A stretch of DNA of 64,000 nucleotides from Paraburkholderia sp041321145 (GCF_041321145.1 NZ_JBGGWA010000010.1:62001-126000), one strand, 5' to 3'. Numbered from the stretch's first letter, positions 8,743 through 17,314 are shown. Translations and numbers: made by a program. The notes: generated from the letters alone by a model not told the origin.

Positions 8743-10050
8743 ATGAACCAGCCGCTATTGCCCGTCACCGTGCTCTCCGGTTTTCTGGGCGCCGGCAAGA
8801 CCACGCTCCTGAACCACATCCTCGCGAATCGCGCGGGTTTGCGCGTGGCCGTGATCGTCAACGATCTGGCCGCCGTCAATATCGATGCAACGCTCGTGCG
8901 CGATGCCGCCGCGCTGTCGCATGTCGAAGAACAACTCGTCGAACTGTCCAACGGCTGCATTTGCTGCACGTTGCGCGATGATTTGCTGGTCGAGATCCGG
9001 CGCCTTGCCGACGAAAAGCGCTTCGACGCGATCCTGATTGAGTCGACCGGCGTGGCCGAGCCAATGCCGATTGCCGAAACCTTCACCTTCGTCGACGATG
9101 ACGGCGCGTCGCTGTCCGATGTCGCACAGCTCGATACGATGGTGACGGTCGTCGATGCGTTCAACTTCCTGCGCGACTATGGTTCGGCCGACGCGCTCGC
9201 CGAGCGGGGTATCGCCGCAACCGCCGAGGACGATCGCACACTGGTCGAATTGCTGATCGAGCAAATCGAATTCTGCGATGTGCTGGTGGTGAACAAGGCC
9301 GATCTGGTGAGCGCCGATGAACTCACACGCTTGCAGCGCATCCTCGCCCGCATCAATCCGCGCGCCGTGCAGGTGGTGAGCCGTTTCGGCGAGGTGCCGC
9401 TTGACGAAGTGCTGAATACCAAGCGCTTCGATTTCGACGAGGCGTCGAGCGCGCCTGGCTGGCTGGCGTCGCTGAATCACGAAGATGAGCACGAACATGA
9501 GCACGGCCATGCCCATCACGGCGAAGCGGACGAATTCGGCATCGGCAATTTCATTTACCGCGCACGCCGGCCATTTCACCCGGAGCGTCTGTGGGCGCTG
9601 CTGCATCAGGAGTGGAAGGGCGTTTTGCGCAGCAAGGGCTTCTTCTGGCTCGCAACCCGTAACGACATTGCCGGTTCGCTGTCGCAGGCGGGTGGCGCTT
9701 GCCGGCATGGCCCGGCGGGAATGTGGTGGGCCGCGCAGGACCGCAGCGAATGGCCGGACGGCGACGACGAGCTGGCCGCCGAGATTGCCGCCGACTGGCA
9801 CGGCGATCCGGAGGATCTGAGCATCGGCGACCGTCGCCAGGAACTGGTGATGATCGGCGTCGGCATCGACCCGGCGATCTGGCAGGCGAAGTTTGACGCG
9901 TGCCTGCTGACCGAAAAAGAATACGCGGCAGGGCCGCAGGCGTGGCAACAATTCACCGATCCATTCCCGGCGTGGGACTTCGACGAAGACGACCATGGCC
10001 ACGATCACGACGGCCAGGGCCACGGCGAAATCGTGCATCGTCACGACTGA
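8743..10050 (+). CDS. COG0523 (CobW-family) GTPase, probable zinc metallochaperone
   Basis: This 435-residue protein has Walker A GFLGAGKTTLL near residue 13, the family metal motif CICC near residues 72-75, NKAD near residue 183, and a C-terminal CobW domain. Two His/Asp/Glu-rich metal-binding stretches are clear: about residues 246-261 (EDEHEHEHGHAHHGE) and the C-terminal tail (417-435). The family hands metals to client enzymes using GTP; the His-rich members are mainly linked to zinc. No Zur box was recognised in the 229 bases upstream. It appears to be a single-gene unit. Confidence 0.9.
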   Translation: MNQPLLPVTVLSGFLGAGKTTLLNHILANRAGLRVAVIVNDLAAVNIDATLVRDAAALSHVEEQLVELSNGCICCTLRDDLLVEIRRLADEKRFDAILIESTGVAEPMPIAETFTFVDDDGASLSDVAQLDTMVTVVDAFNFLRDYGSADALAERGIAATAEDDRTLVELLIEQIEFCDVLVVNKADLVSADELTRLQRILARINPRAVQVVSRFGEVPLDEVLNTKRFDFDEASSAPGWLASLNHEDEHEHEHGHAHHGEADEFGIGNFIYRARRPFHPERLWALLHQEWKGVLRSKGFFWLATRNDIAGSLSQAGGACRHGPAGMWWAAQDRSEWPDGDDELAAEIAADWHGDPEDLSIGDRRQELVMIGVGIDPAIWQAKFDACLLTEKEYAAGPQAWQQFTDPFPAWDFDEDDHGHDHDGQGHGEIVHRHD

Positions 10051-10119
10051 GCGGTTTCTGTCAGCCGGAAGGTTTAGCCGCGTTCCCCCGCCGTCGCGGC
10101 TAGACAAAAATCGCAGACG

Positions 10120-10143
10120 AAAAAAAACCCGCCGTTGGCGGGT
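10120..10143 (-). terminator. Rho-independent terminator of the HU gene
   Basis: On the minus strand ACCCGCC pairs with GGCGGGT around a 3-base loop and is followed by eight T. It lies 25 bases after the HU stop codon. Confidence 0.9.
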
Positions 10144-10167
10144 ATCAACTGCCGGGCAGTAATCTGC

Positions 10168-10446
10168 TTAGCGCTTGTTGACTGCGTCTTTGAACGCCTT
10201 ACCAGCCGTGAACTTGACAGTCTTGGCAGCCGGGATCTTGATAGATTCGCCGGTCTTGGGGTTACGACCCGTACGTGCTGCGCGCTTGCCCGAACCAAAG
10301 CTGCCGAAGCCGATCAACTGGACCGCGTCACCCTTCGACACAGACTTCTTGATCACTTCAAGCAACGTGTCCAGCGTCTCACCGGTTTGAGCCTTGCTGG
10401 CGCCCGTCTGTCCTGCGACGGCGTCGATCAGTTCCTGTTTGTTCAT
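10168..10446 (-). CDS. hup: DNA-binding protein HU
   Basis: This 92-residue protein has the full HU fold. The N-terminal helix begins MNKQELIDAVA, the middle carries GFGSFG, and the DNA-binding arm has the motif GRNPKTGESIKIPA with the intercalating Pro. HU bends and compacts DNA and aids replication and transcription. AAAGGAACCTT lies just before the ATG. A promoter and a terminator are both visible, so this is a single-gene transcript. Confidence 0.96.
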   Translation of the reverse strand: MNKQELIDAVAGQTGASKAQTGETLDTLLEVIKKSVSKGDAVQLIGFGSFGSGKRAARTGRNPKTGESIKIPAAKTVKFTAGKAFKDAVNKR

Positions 10447-10495
10447 TAAGGTTCCTTTCTGAGTTTAGGTTGACACGAACAGCGCGAACGCGCCG

Positions 10496-10523
10496 ATTAT
10501 ACGTGCGCGGGCCGCGCCGTCGA
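10496..10523 (-). promoter_or_regulatory. Sigma-70 promoter of the HU gene
   Basis: On the minus strand a perfect -10 TATAAT (10501 to 10496) is preceded by TCGACG (10523 to 10518) at 16 bases. It lies about 50 bases upstream of the HU start. Confidence 0.7.
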
Positions 10524-10613
10524 GCAGCGGCGGCTCCGGATCCCCTCCGGACAAATAGCGCCGGACAGTTGACTGCCCGTCGGCCGTGCTGCCGCTCCCT
10601 TCGCGGCGCTTGC

Positions 10614-10704
10614 TATGATAGCGCAGCGCAAACCCAATCAGGATAAGGGTTTCGAAGAATTAAGCGGTTCCGGGGTCGATACAGAGGGGAAACCCTTCTT
10701 TTTT
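10614..10704 (+). ncRNA. Candidate structured leader or small RNA upstream of mnmC
   Basis: A TATGAT -10-like hexamer (10614-10619) is followed by a hairpin with 9-base arms, AAGGGTTTC (10645-10653) and GAAACCCTT (10689-10697), then a T-rich tail (CTTTTTT). It ends about 155 bases before mnmC. It could be an attenuator of mnmC or an independent small RNA. The -35 is weak and no known RNA family is recognised. Confidence 0.35.
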
Positions 10705-10860
10705 GGCTTCGCGGACCTCAACCAAGGGCTGAAACCTAGCATGGACGGGGCTTAGCGTTGGTTTTTGCCAACGTTCGGCGCGTCTTTTCGCCGCCCGGCG
10801 AGTTGCGCGCGCTGGCGGTAACGTCTGACCCGCTCTTTCGAGCGTCATTTTCCGCCGCGC

Positions 10861-12828
10861 ATGACCGATCCGCTGATCCCTGCCGTCCTCGCGTTTCGCG
10901 ACAACGGCACGCCTTTTTCCCCGCTCTACGACGACATCTATCACAGCGCCGTCGGCAGTCTCGAGCAAGCTCAATACGTCTTCCTGCGCGGCAATGGGCT
11001 GCCGGACCGCTGGCAGGGCCGTCGCATGTTCACCGTGCTCGAAACCGGCTTCGGCATGGGCATCAACTTCCTGATGACCTGGGCCGCCTGGCGTGCCGAT
11101 CCGGCGCGCTGCGAGCGGCTGCACTTCGTCTCGACCGAGAAACATCCTTTTACTCAAGTCGATTTGCAAAGCGCCTATGCCGCGACGATTACCGATCCGA
11201 CGATTGCCGCGCTTGCCCAAACGCTGGCCAACGCATGGCCGATGCTCGTACCCGGCACACATCGGCTGGAGTTCGACGATGGACGGATCGTCCTGACGCT
11301 GGTGTTCGGCGACGCGGCGGAAACCTTGCCGAACTTGAGGTTGCGCGCCGATGCGTTCTATCTGGACGGTTTCGCGCCGGCCAAAAACCCCGCGATCTGG
11401 ACCCCGGCGATCTTCAAGGCGCTCGCGCGGACGGCGGGCGAGGGCGCCACATTCTCGACATACAGCAGCGCCGGCGACATCAAACGCGCTTTGACTCAAT
11501 CGGGCTTCGAGTATCGCAAGGTCGACGGCTTCGGTTGGAAACGGGCGATGCTGGTCGGCCACTTCGCGCCGCGCTGGCGCGTGCGCCGCTATGAACCGCC
11601 GGCGCCACTCGCGGTCGACGAACAGCATGCCATCGTGATCGGAGCGGGTCTTGCCGGTTGTGCGGTGATCGAGCGGCTAGCCGCTCGGGGCTGGCGCATC
11701 ACGTCGCTGGAGCGGCATGCGTCTGTGGCTCAGGACGCGTCGGGCAATCCGGCGGGCGTGTTCCATCCGATGATCTCGCGCGACGACAGCGTCGCTTCGC
11801 GCGTGACGCGTGCGGGCTTTCTCTACACGCTAAGACGTTGGGCCGAGCTCGAACGCCTCGGGCACCGGCCGTTGCGCGGTGGCCCGGGCCTATTACAGAT
11901 CGCCGCAAACGAAGAAGAAGCACGCTCGATGAGCGAAGCGATTGCGGCGTTCGGCTATCCGTCCGAATACGTGAGCCCGGTGTCGTTGAGCGAAGCGCAA
12001 AGGCTTGCCGGCATGCCGCTCGCACAAAGCGGTTGGCTCTTTCCACAGGGTGGCTGGATCGATCCGGCGTCGCTTTGCGCAGCGCAGTGCGCAGCGGCGG
12101 GCGACTTGCTCGAACGCCGCTTCGGTATGGAAGCGGCGCGCATCGAGCGGTCTGACAAACAATGGACCGTGTTCGATGCAGCAGGGCAGGCCATCGCGCG
12201 GGCGCCGGTGGTGATCGTCGCAAGTGCACACGATGCCGCACGCATTGCCGGCTTACAGCACGCGCCGACCCGCAGCATCCGTGGCCAGCTCACCTTGCTG
12301 CCGCCAGGCACCGTGCCGCCGCTCAAGATGCCGGTGATCGGCGAAGGGTATGCGGTCTCACTGGCCGACGGCGCCACGCTGACGGGCGCCACCTACGAAC
12401 TCGACGACCCCGATACGTCACTGCGGCCGGACGGCCATCTGGAAAACCTCGAGCGCGTCGCGCAGATGCTGCCGGCGTTTGACGGCGCCGTCGATCCGGC
12501 ACAAGCGGCGGCGCTCGCCGGACGCGTCGCGTTTCGCTGCGTCACGAGCGACCGGATGCCGATGATCGGCAACCTCGCCGACGAAGCCACGGCGACGCGC
12601 GACGCTCAACGTCTGCGTGGTGCATGGCCGCTCGATTTGCCGCGCCTCGACGGCTTGTACGGCGCGTTCGCTTACGGCTCCCGCGGACTGGTGTGGGCGG
12701 CGCTCGGTGCGGAGTTGATCGCCTCACAGATCGAAGGAGAGCCTTGGCCGCTCGAACGGGATCTGGCTGAAGACATCGATCCTGCTCGCTTCCTCTTACG
12801 CACTTTGCGGCAAGGCACGGCGAGCTAG
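10861..12828 (+). CDS. mnmC: Bifunctional tRNA mnm5s2U-modification enzyme MnmC
   Basis: This 655-residue protein fuses two enzymes. The N-terminal part (about 1-240) is a SAM-dependent methyltransferase with the signature ETGFGMGINFL and the catalytic-region YLDGFAPAKNP. The C-terminal part, from about residue 258, is an FAD oxidoreductase with VIGAGLAGCAV. In E. coli the oxidoreductase removes the carboxymethyl group from cmnm5U34 and the methyltransferase makes mnm5U34 in tRNA. The cmnm5 precursor is made by MnmE with MnmG, and mnmG lies at 42 kb in this window. Confidence 0.94.
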   Translation: MTDPLIPAVLAFRDNGTPFSPLYDDIYHSAVGSLEQAQYVFLRGNGLPDRWQGRRMFTVLETGFGMGINFLMTWAAWRADPARCERLHFVSTEKHPFTQVDLQSAYAATITDPTIAALAQTLANAWPMLVPGTHRLEFDDGRIVLTLVFGDAAETLPNLRLRADAFYLDGFAPAKNPAIWTPAIFKALARTAGEGATFSTYSSAGDIKRALTQSGFEYRKVDGFGWKRAMLVGHFAPRWRVRRYEPPAPLAVDEQHAIVIGAGLAGCAVIERLAARGWRITSLERHASVAQDASGNPAGVFHPMISRDDSVASRVTRAGFLYTLRRWAELERLGHRPLRGGPGLLQIAANEEEARSMSEAIAAFGYPSEYVSPVSLSEAQRLAGMPLAQSGWLFPQGGWIDPASLCAAQCAAAGDLLERRFGMEAARIERSDKQWTVFDAAGQAIARAPVVIVASAHDAARIAGLQHAPTRSIRGQLTLLPPGTVPPLKMPVIGEGYAVSLADGATLTGATYELDDPDTSLRPDGHLENLERVAQMLPAFDGAVDPAQAAALAGRVAFRCVTSDRMPMIGNLADEATATRDAQRLRGAWPLDLPRLDGLYGAFAYGSRGLVWAALGAELIASQIEGEPWPLERDLAEDIDPARFLLRTLRQGTAS

Positions 12829-12874
12829 CCCTACGCGCTGAACATCTGTGACGAGCAAGTTATCCACTGATGCG

Positions 12875-12883
12875 TGTGGATAA
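12875..12883 (-). promoter_or_regulatory. DnaA box (perfect)
   Basis: TGTGGATAA, the reverse complement of the consensus TTATCCACA. A one-mismatch box in the opposite orientation (TTATCCACT) lies 6 bases before it at 12860-12868. Confidence 0.6.
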
Positions 12884-12933
12884 CCGCGCGGTTTACCGGC
12901 GCAACTCATGTGGAACCGTTGTGGACGTAAACG

Positions 12934-12973
12934 GGGTAACTTTGCCGCCGTCGAAAATCGCGAAAAGTTACCC
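12934..12973. repeat. Perfect 10-base inverted repeat in the mnmC downstream region
   Basis: GGGTAACTTT (12934-12943) and AAAGTTACCC (12964-12973) are separated by 20 bases. It may be a paired operator or a hairpin; there is no T tract, so a terminator is unlikely. Confidence 0.6.
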
Positions 12974-13055
12974 TTGTATACCCGCTGCTGCCGCACACGC
13001 TGTGCATCCTGTTATGCGAGTGGCAACTCATTGATTGAATTAGGTAAACCAAGGT

Positions 13056-13100
13056 TATCCACAGAAATCGGGGCGCCTTGTTAACTGTTACTACGTATAC
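13056..13100 (+). promoter_or_regulatory. Origin-like composite A: DnaA box, spacer, GTTAAC, TACTACG
   Basis: A perfect DnaA box TTATCCACA (13056-13064) and a G are followed after exactly 12 bases by CTTGTTAACT, then TACTACGT and TATAC-rich sequence. The same order and the same 12-base spacing occur on the minus strand at 16256 to about 16205. The function is unknown. Confidence 0.45.
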
Positions 13101-13669
13101 ATACAGTAAACGTGTAAACAGAAAGGCCATCCCCAGATCGAAGGCGATCGAAAATTCGAAGCCGGCAAAAATCTCTGGAAAACGCCTGCCCATGTGTCCC
13201 GACCAACACATCTGCAACGTCCAATCTGTATCCTCTGAGAGCCGGAGCAGATCGTAAAACGGTCGCTTTTTCCTCATCTTGCGAAGATAACGTACGGTTT
13301 TACCGTTTTGCCTGCATGTTCGTCTCTTTTCGGTCAAGGCCGAAAAAGCTATGGCACAATCGCCGTTCTTTTCCGCGTCGTGCCTCGCCTCTCGCGGCAT
13401 CCGCTGCAACGGAACGGTGCCGTTCAATCAGAATCTGATTCAAAGTCGACGGCGTTCTTTCACCGTACCGGGCGGTTGCTATGGCCGCACCTTGGAATGC
13501 GCCGCGCTCCCTGCGGCTGCGGCGCGTTCAGATCATCCGATCATTGAAAACTCGCAACGCCGGTCACGCGAAGCGATAGCGACAGTGAGCGCCTTGAGCG
13601 CTCACCCATTCGCCGGTGTTTGCGCCGCTTCGTGTCGTCTGCCGTTGCTGCAAAGGAGAACCCCTCACG

Positions 13670-14875
13670 ATGAATTCGGCGTTTTCATTTTTTCCAGCCT
13701 GGCCACTCGCACCCGACGCCATTTTTTGGGCTGGTCTTGCATTGCTCACCGCAGGTCTGTGCGGCGAGCTTTGCTATCGCGCGTGGCGTCTGCCGCGTAT
13801 TTCCGGGTATGCGGTCATTGGCCTGGTAGCCGGTGCGGCCGGCTTCGGCGTGATCGACGCGGCTTCAGCGAGCGCCGCGCGGCCGCTGCTCGATGTCGCG
13901 CTCGGTTTGTTGTTATTCGAACTTGGCAGCCGGCTCGATCTGCGCTGGATTCGCCGCAATCCCTGGCTGATTCTGTCGAGCGTCGCCGAGGCCACGCTGA
14001 CTTTCGCGCTGGTTTTGCCGATTCTGCTGTTCCTGAACGTGCCACTGATGGTGGCGACGGTGCTCGCCGCGATTGCCATGGCCACTTCGCCGGCCATGGT
14101 GATTCAGCTCAAAACGGAACTGCGCGCGGAAGGGCAGGTGACGCAACGGCTGTTGACCTTGACCGCGCTGAACAGCATGTATGCGGTCGTGATCGAAAAG
14201 CTCGTGTCGAGCTGGTTGCATCAGGAGGTCTACGGCAACGTCTTTGCGACCATTCTGCAGCCGCTTTATCTGCTGGTCGGCTCGCTCGTACTCGCGTATC
14301 TGCTGGCGCGCACCTGCACGTTTTTTTATCGGCGTCTGAACATGCAGGACGAGCATTCTTTCGTCGCGCTGTTCGGTCTCGTGCTGCTGGCGATTGCGGT
14401 GGCGCATCTGTTCAAGCTGTCGACGATCCTCGCGCTGCTGGCCGCCGGCATCATCGTGAAGAATCATGAAGCGCGTCCGCAGTTGTGGCCACAGCATTTC
14501 GGCACGGCCGGCTGGTTGTTGACCGTGATTCTGTTCGTGCTGACGCTGACTTCGTTCGAATGGAAAGACATCGCACTCGGTGGTGTGGCGGCGCTGGGCC
14601 TGATTGCCGCGCGCCTCGTCGCAAAGCTGGTGGGCGTCATGGCGTTCGCCAAACCGAGCGGCTTGAACTGGAAGCAGGGGATCGCGCTCGGCTTGTCGTT
14701 ATCGCCCATGTCGGCGCTGGCTTACCTGCTTGTCGACGACACGTACAACCTCTATCCGAATTTCGACCCGCAACTGCGGGCCATCGTGATGTGCTCGATT
14801 TTCGTGCTGCAGATTCTCGGACCGTGGCTCGTGTATCGCAGCCTGGCGCTAGTGGGTGAGCGGCGCGAAGAATAA
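13670..14875 (+). CDS. CPA2-family cation/proton antiporter (Kef-type, membrane part only)
   Basis: This 401-residue membrane protein has about 12 hydrophobic spans of the sodium/hydrogen exchanger fold, for example LLDVALGLLLFELGSRLDL near residue 65 and the conserved AIAMATSPAMVI near residue 140. It lacks the cytoplasmic NAD-binding (RCK/TrkA-N) domain found in KefB and KefC, so it is a short form. The ATG at 13670 has AAAGGAG upstream and is preferred to the longer frame. The likely role is K+ or Na+ efflux in exchange for protons; the substrate is not decided by sequence. Confidence 0.85.
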   Translation: MNSAFSFFPAWPLAPDAIFWAGLALLTAGLCGELCYRAWRLPRISGYAVIGLVAGAAGFGVIDAASASAARPLLDVALGLLLFELGSRLDLRWIRRNPWLILSSVAEATLTFALVLPILLFLNVPLMVATVLAAIAMATSPAMVIQLKTELRAEGQVTQRLLTLTALNSMYAVVIEKLVSSWLHQEVYGNVFATILQPLYLLVGSLVLAYLLARTCTFFYRRLNMQDEHSFVALFGLVLLAIAVAHLFKLSTILALLAAGIIVKNHEARPQLWPQHFGTAGWLLTVILFVLTLTSFEWKDIALGGVAALGLIAARLVAKLVGVMAFAKPSGLNWKQGIALGLSLSPMSALAYLLVDDTYNLYPNFDPQLRAIVMCSIFVLQILGPWLVYRSLALVGERREE

Positions 14876-14980
14876 GCGCACGCCGCTTCCCGACGCTGTA
14901 TGTGCTTTATCCAATTTATTCGCTTCAAAAAACGGCCGGGCATGTGACAAGTCCCCGGCCGACCTGACTCAGGGGACGCC

Positions 14981-16096
14981 ATGTCACTCGAACCCTTCAT
15001 CGATTCGAAACCGTTTACTTTCGGTGTCGAACTCGAGATGCAAATCGTCAATACGCACGACTATGATCTGACCAAAGCCGGCTCGGATCTGCTGCGCCTC
15101 ATCAAGGACGAAAAAATCCCCGGCAACATCACGCCGGAAATCACCGAAAGCATGATCGAGTTGTCGACTGGCATCTGCACGACGCACGAACAGGCTCTCG
15201 CCGATTTGCGCAAGATTCGGGACACGCTGGTTTCCGCCGCCGACCACCTGAACGTCGGCTTGTGCGGCGGTGGCACGCACGCGTTCCAGCAATGGAGCGA
15301 ACGGCAAATTGTCGATACGCCGCGCTTTCAGTATCTTTCAGAGTTGTACGGCTACCTTGCCAAGCAATTCACGGTGTTCGGCCAGCACGTACACATCGGC
15401 TGTCCGGATCCGAACAGCGCGCTGTATCTGCTGCATTCGATGTCGCGCTTCATTCCGCATTTCATCGCGTTGTCCGCTTCGTCGCCGTTCGTGCAGGGCG
15501 TTGACACGGGTTTTCATTCGGCACGCCTGAATTCCGTGTTCGCGTTCCCGCTTTCGGGCCGCGCCCCGTTCGTGCTGACGTGGGACAGCTTCGAGGAATA
15601 TTTCTCGAAGATGGTGCACACCGGCGTGGTCAACAGCATGAAGGATTTTTACTGGGACATCCGCCCGAAGCCGGGTTTCGGCACGATCGAAGTACGCGTG
15701 ATGGATACACCCCTGTCGGTGGATCGCGCGGCGGCGATTGCCTGCTACATCCAGACGCTTGCGCGGCATCTGCTGCTCGACAAACCGATCACGCCGAAGG
15801 AAGACGATTACCTCGTCTACACCTTCAACCGTTTTGAAGCATGCCGCTTCGGTCTGGCCGGCAACTGCATCAATCCGCAAACGAGCGAACGCAAGACGAT
15901 TTCCGAAGACATCCTCGAAACGCTCGACCTGATCGCGCCGCACGCGGAAGCATTGGGTTCGGGCAACGCGCTCGCCGAAATCGGCGCGATCGCGCGCGGT
16001 CAGGTCAATGATGCGACCTGGTTGCGCAGCGTCTTCGAACAGGAAAAATCCTTGCACGAAGCCGTCAGGCAGCAGTGTTTGCAGTGGCGAGCCTAG
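14981..16096 (+). CDS. ybdK: YbdK-family carboxylate-amine ligase (glutamate-cysteine ligase type 2 fold)
   Basis: This 371-residue protein has GCS2-family features: FGVELEMQIV near residue 14, ITPEITESMIELST near residue 50, GQHVHIGC near residue 130, and RPKPGFGTIEVRVMDTP near residue 225. Family members are ATP-dependent carboxylate-amine ligases; E. coli YbdK has only weak gamma-glutamylcysteine synthetase activity, so the true substrate is open. CAGGGGACG precedes the ATG. The gene is followed by a good terminator. It lies downstream of the antiporter in the same orientation. Confidence 0.9.
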   Translation: MSLEPFIDSKPFTFGVELEMQIVNTHDYDLTKAGSDLLRLIKDEKIPGNITPEITESMIELSTGICTTHEQALADLRKIRDTLVSAADHLNVGLCGGGTHAFQQWSERQIVDTPRFQYLSELYGYLAKQFTVFGQHVHIGCPDPNSALYLLHSMSRFIPHFIALSASSPFVQGVDTGFHSARLNSVFAFPLSGRAPFVLTWDSFEEYFSKMVHTGVVNSMKDFYWDIRPKPGFGTIEVRVMDTPLSVDRAAAIACYIQTLARHLLLDKPITPKEDDYLVYTFNRFEACRFGLAGNCINPQTSERKTISEDILETLDLIAPHAEALGSGNALAEIGAIARGQVNDATWLRSVFEQEKSLHEAVRQQCLQWRA

Positions 16097-16131
16097 CCAG
16101 ACACAGGATTGCTTACGTCAATCCGTAAGGG

Positions 16132-16158
16132 AAACCCGCCTCGTGCGGGTTTTTTTTC
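16132..16158 (+). terminator. Rho-independent terminator after ybdK
   Basis: AAACCCGC and GCGGGTTT form a stem around CTCGT and are followed by a run of T. It lies 36 bases after the ybdK stop. Confidence 0.92.
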
Positions 16159-16204
16159 GTAATTTAATTTCCAGCTCGGGGAGCTTTAGGTTTTTCTAAA
16201 GTTG

Positions 16205-16256
16205 ACGTATACAAACGTAGTAGTAGTTAACAAGCATTGCATCTGGCTGTGGACAA
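16205..16256 (-). promoter_or_regulatory. Origin-like composite B: DnaA box, spacer, GTTAAC, TAG trinucleotides
   Basis: Read on the minus strand, TTGTCCACA (16256 to 16248) and a G are followed after 12 bases by CTTGTTAACT, then TACTACTACGT and TTGTATACG. On the plus strand this reads as three tandem TAG triplets next to GTTAAC. It mirrors composite A at 13056-13100, pointing toward it. Confidence 0.45.
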
Positions 16257-16415
16257 CTGAATAATTCCCTGCAAAGTCAAAGCGCTACGTAAACTATAAC
16301 TGGGCTGATCGGAGGTGTATCGGCGCCGGTAAACGAGGACAACTTCGGTAGGGGCGAGGCGGCAACGGGCTTATCAAGAATCCACGCACACGCCATCCCC
16401 TGTGTTTTCCCATGG

Positions 16416-16424
16416 TTATCCACA
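16416..16424 (+). promoter_or_regulatory. DnaA box (perfect)
   Basis: TTATCCACA with flanking GG and G. It lies about 210 bases upstream of the MarR-family gene. Confidence 0.6.
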
Positions 16425-16632
16425 GATCGTGTTGAATAACTTAGCTGTACGATTCGCCGCTCTCGCATAGAATGTCGGTTTCGCCGCTTTGGCTTGCAGG
16501 GCGGTAAATTTTTGAGATAGTAGTTTCCGTCTCGTCTACTTTGGACGAGGCTACCCCACACAGGCTACGGGCTTGGTCGGCAAGCGGTTCGCCGGCATCG
16601 CACGCAGGCTGTAAATAAACCAATCGAAGATT

Positions 16633-17271
16633 ATGAGCGAAGGCGTATACGGAGAAAAGGCGACCGGGCGAGTGACCCACAGCCTATTGCGATTGAGCAC
16701 GGCGATGCGAAGCCAGGCTTGGGAGTGGGCGGAGGGAGCGGGTCTCACGCCGACTCAGGGCGAAATTCTCGTCTTGTTGATGCAGCGCAAAGGCCCGATG
16801 CGTCTTGGCGAAATTGCCCGCGAAACGGCTCTGACCGCCGCGACCACCAGCGATGCCGTGAGCACGCTCGAAACCAAAGGCCTGGTCGAAAAGCGCCGCG
16901 CCCTCGACGACGGTCGCGCGCTTGCCGTCCGTCTGACGGCACGTGGCCGCACCGCCGCCAAGCGCGCTGCGCAATGGCCGGACTTCCTGGGTAAAGCGGT
17001 CGGGACGCTGCGTGAAGAAGAGCAGGCGCTGTTCTATCGCACGCTGCTCAAGACCATCCATCAGCTGGAAGCGCAAGGCACCATTCCGCCGCACCGCATG
17101 TGCCTCAGTTGCACGCACTTCGAGCCAAGCAAGAATCCGAAGAAGACGCCGCATCACTGCGCGCTGCTCGATATGAATATGTCGGACACGGATCTGCGTC
17201 TCGATTGCTCGGTGCATGAGACGGCGGACGTCTCCACCCAAAAGAAGACCTGGAAGATCTTCGCCCAGTAA
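16633..17271 (+). CDS. MarR-family regulator with a C-terminal cysteine/histidine tail
   Basis: This 212-residue protein has a MarR winged helix (about 35-140): GLTPTQGEILVLLM, the recognition-helix region LTAATTSDAVSTLETKGLV, and the wing KRRALDDGRALAVRLT. The C-terminal tail (about 155-205) holds CLSC, then HHC and a final C within 45 residues, a spacing that suggests metal or redox sensing; the ligand is not known. It sits upstream of the amidotransferase-like and flavin oxidoreductase genes in the same direction and may control them. Confidence 0.88.
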   Translation: MSEGVYGEKATGRVTHSLLRLSTAMRSQAWEWAEGAGLTPTQGEILVLLMQRKGPMRLGEIARETALTAATTSDAVSTLETKGLVEKRRALDDGRALAVRLTARGRTAAKRAAQWPDFLGKAVGTLREEEQALFYRTLLKTIHQLEAQGTIPPHRMCLSCTHFEPSKNPKKTPHHCALLDMNMSDTDLRLDCSVHETADVSTQKKTWKIFAQ

Positions 17272-17314
17272 GGCGGCGTCTCCCCGGACAATCCGCTACA
17301 CTGCCAAGCTGTTT

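Larger units (their letters stand above)
10447..10860. other. Divergent intergenic region between HU and mnmC
   Basis: These 414 bases hold the HU promoter, the candidate structured leader at 10614-10704, and a second small hairpin (CGTTGG / CCAACG, 10756-10773) close to mnmC. No protein gene is supported. Confidence 0.6.
12829..13669. other. Long AT-richer intergenic region with DnaA boxes and inverted repeats
   Basis: These 841 bases lie between mnmC and the antiporter gene and have no credible gene. They contain DnaA-box matches (12860-12868 with one mismatch, 12875-12883, 13056-13064), a 10-base inverted repeat (12934-12943 with 12964-12973), a GTTAACT / TACTACGT block (about 13083-13100) and a small AAAACGGT / ACCGTTTT inverted repeat. 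The layout resembles that of the 16.2-16.43 kb intergenic region. Confidence 0.6.
16097..16632. other. Intergenic region between ybdK and the MarR gene with DnaA boxes
   Basis: These 536 bases hold the ybdK terminator, origin-like composite B (16205-16256), a further perfect DnaA box (16416-16424) and AT-rich sequence up to the MarR gene. The 12-mer GCGCCGGTAAAC (16322-16333) recurs as its reverse complement in the 12.89 kb region. No gene is supported. Confidence 0.6.

Noticed and set aside
12906..13427. 173-residue minus-strand open frame in the mnmC-antiporter gap
   Set aside because: It has no recognisable domain or ribosome-binding site and runs through the DnaA-box and inverted-repeat region.
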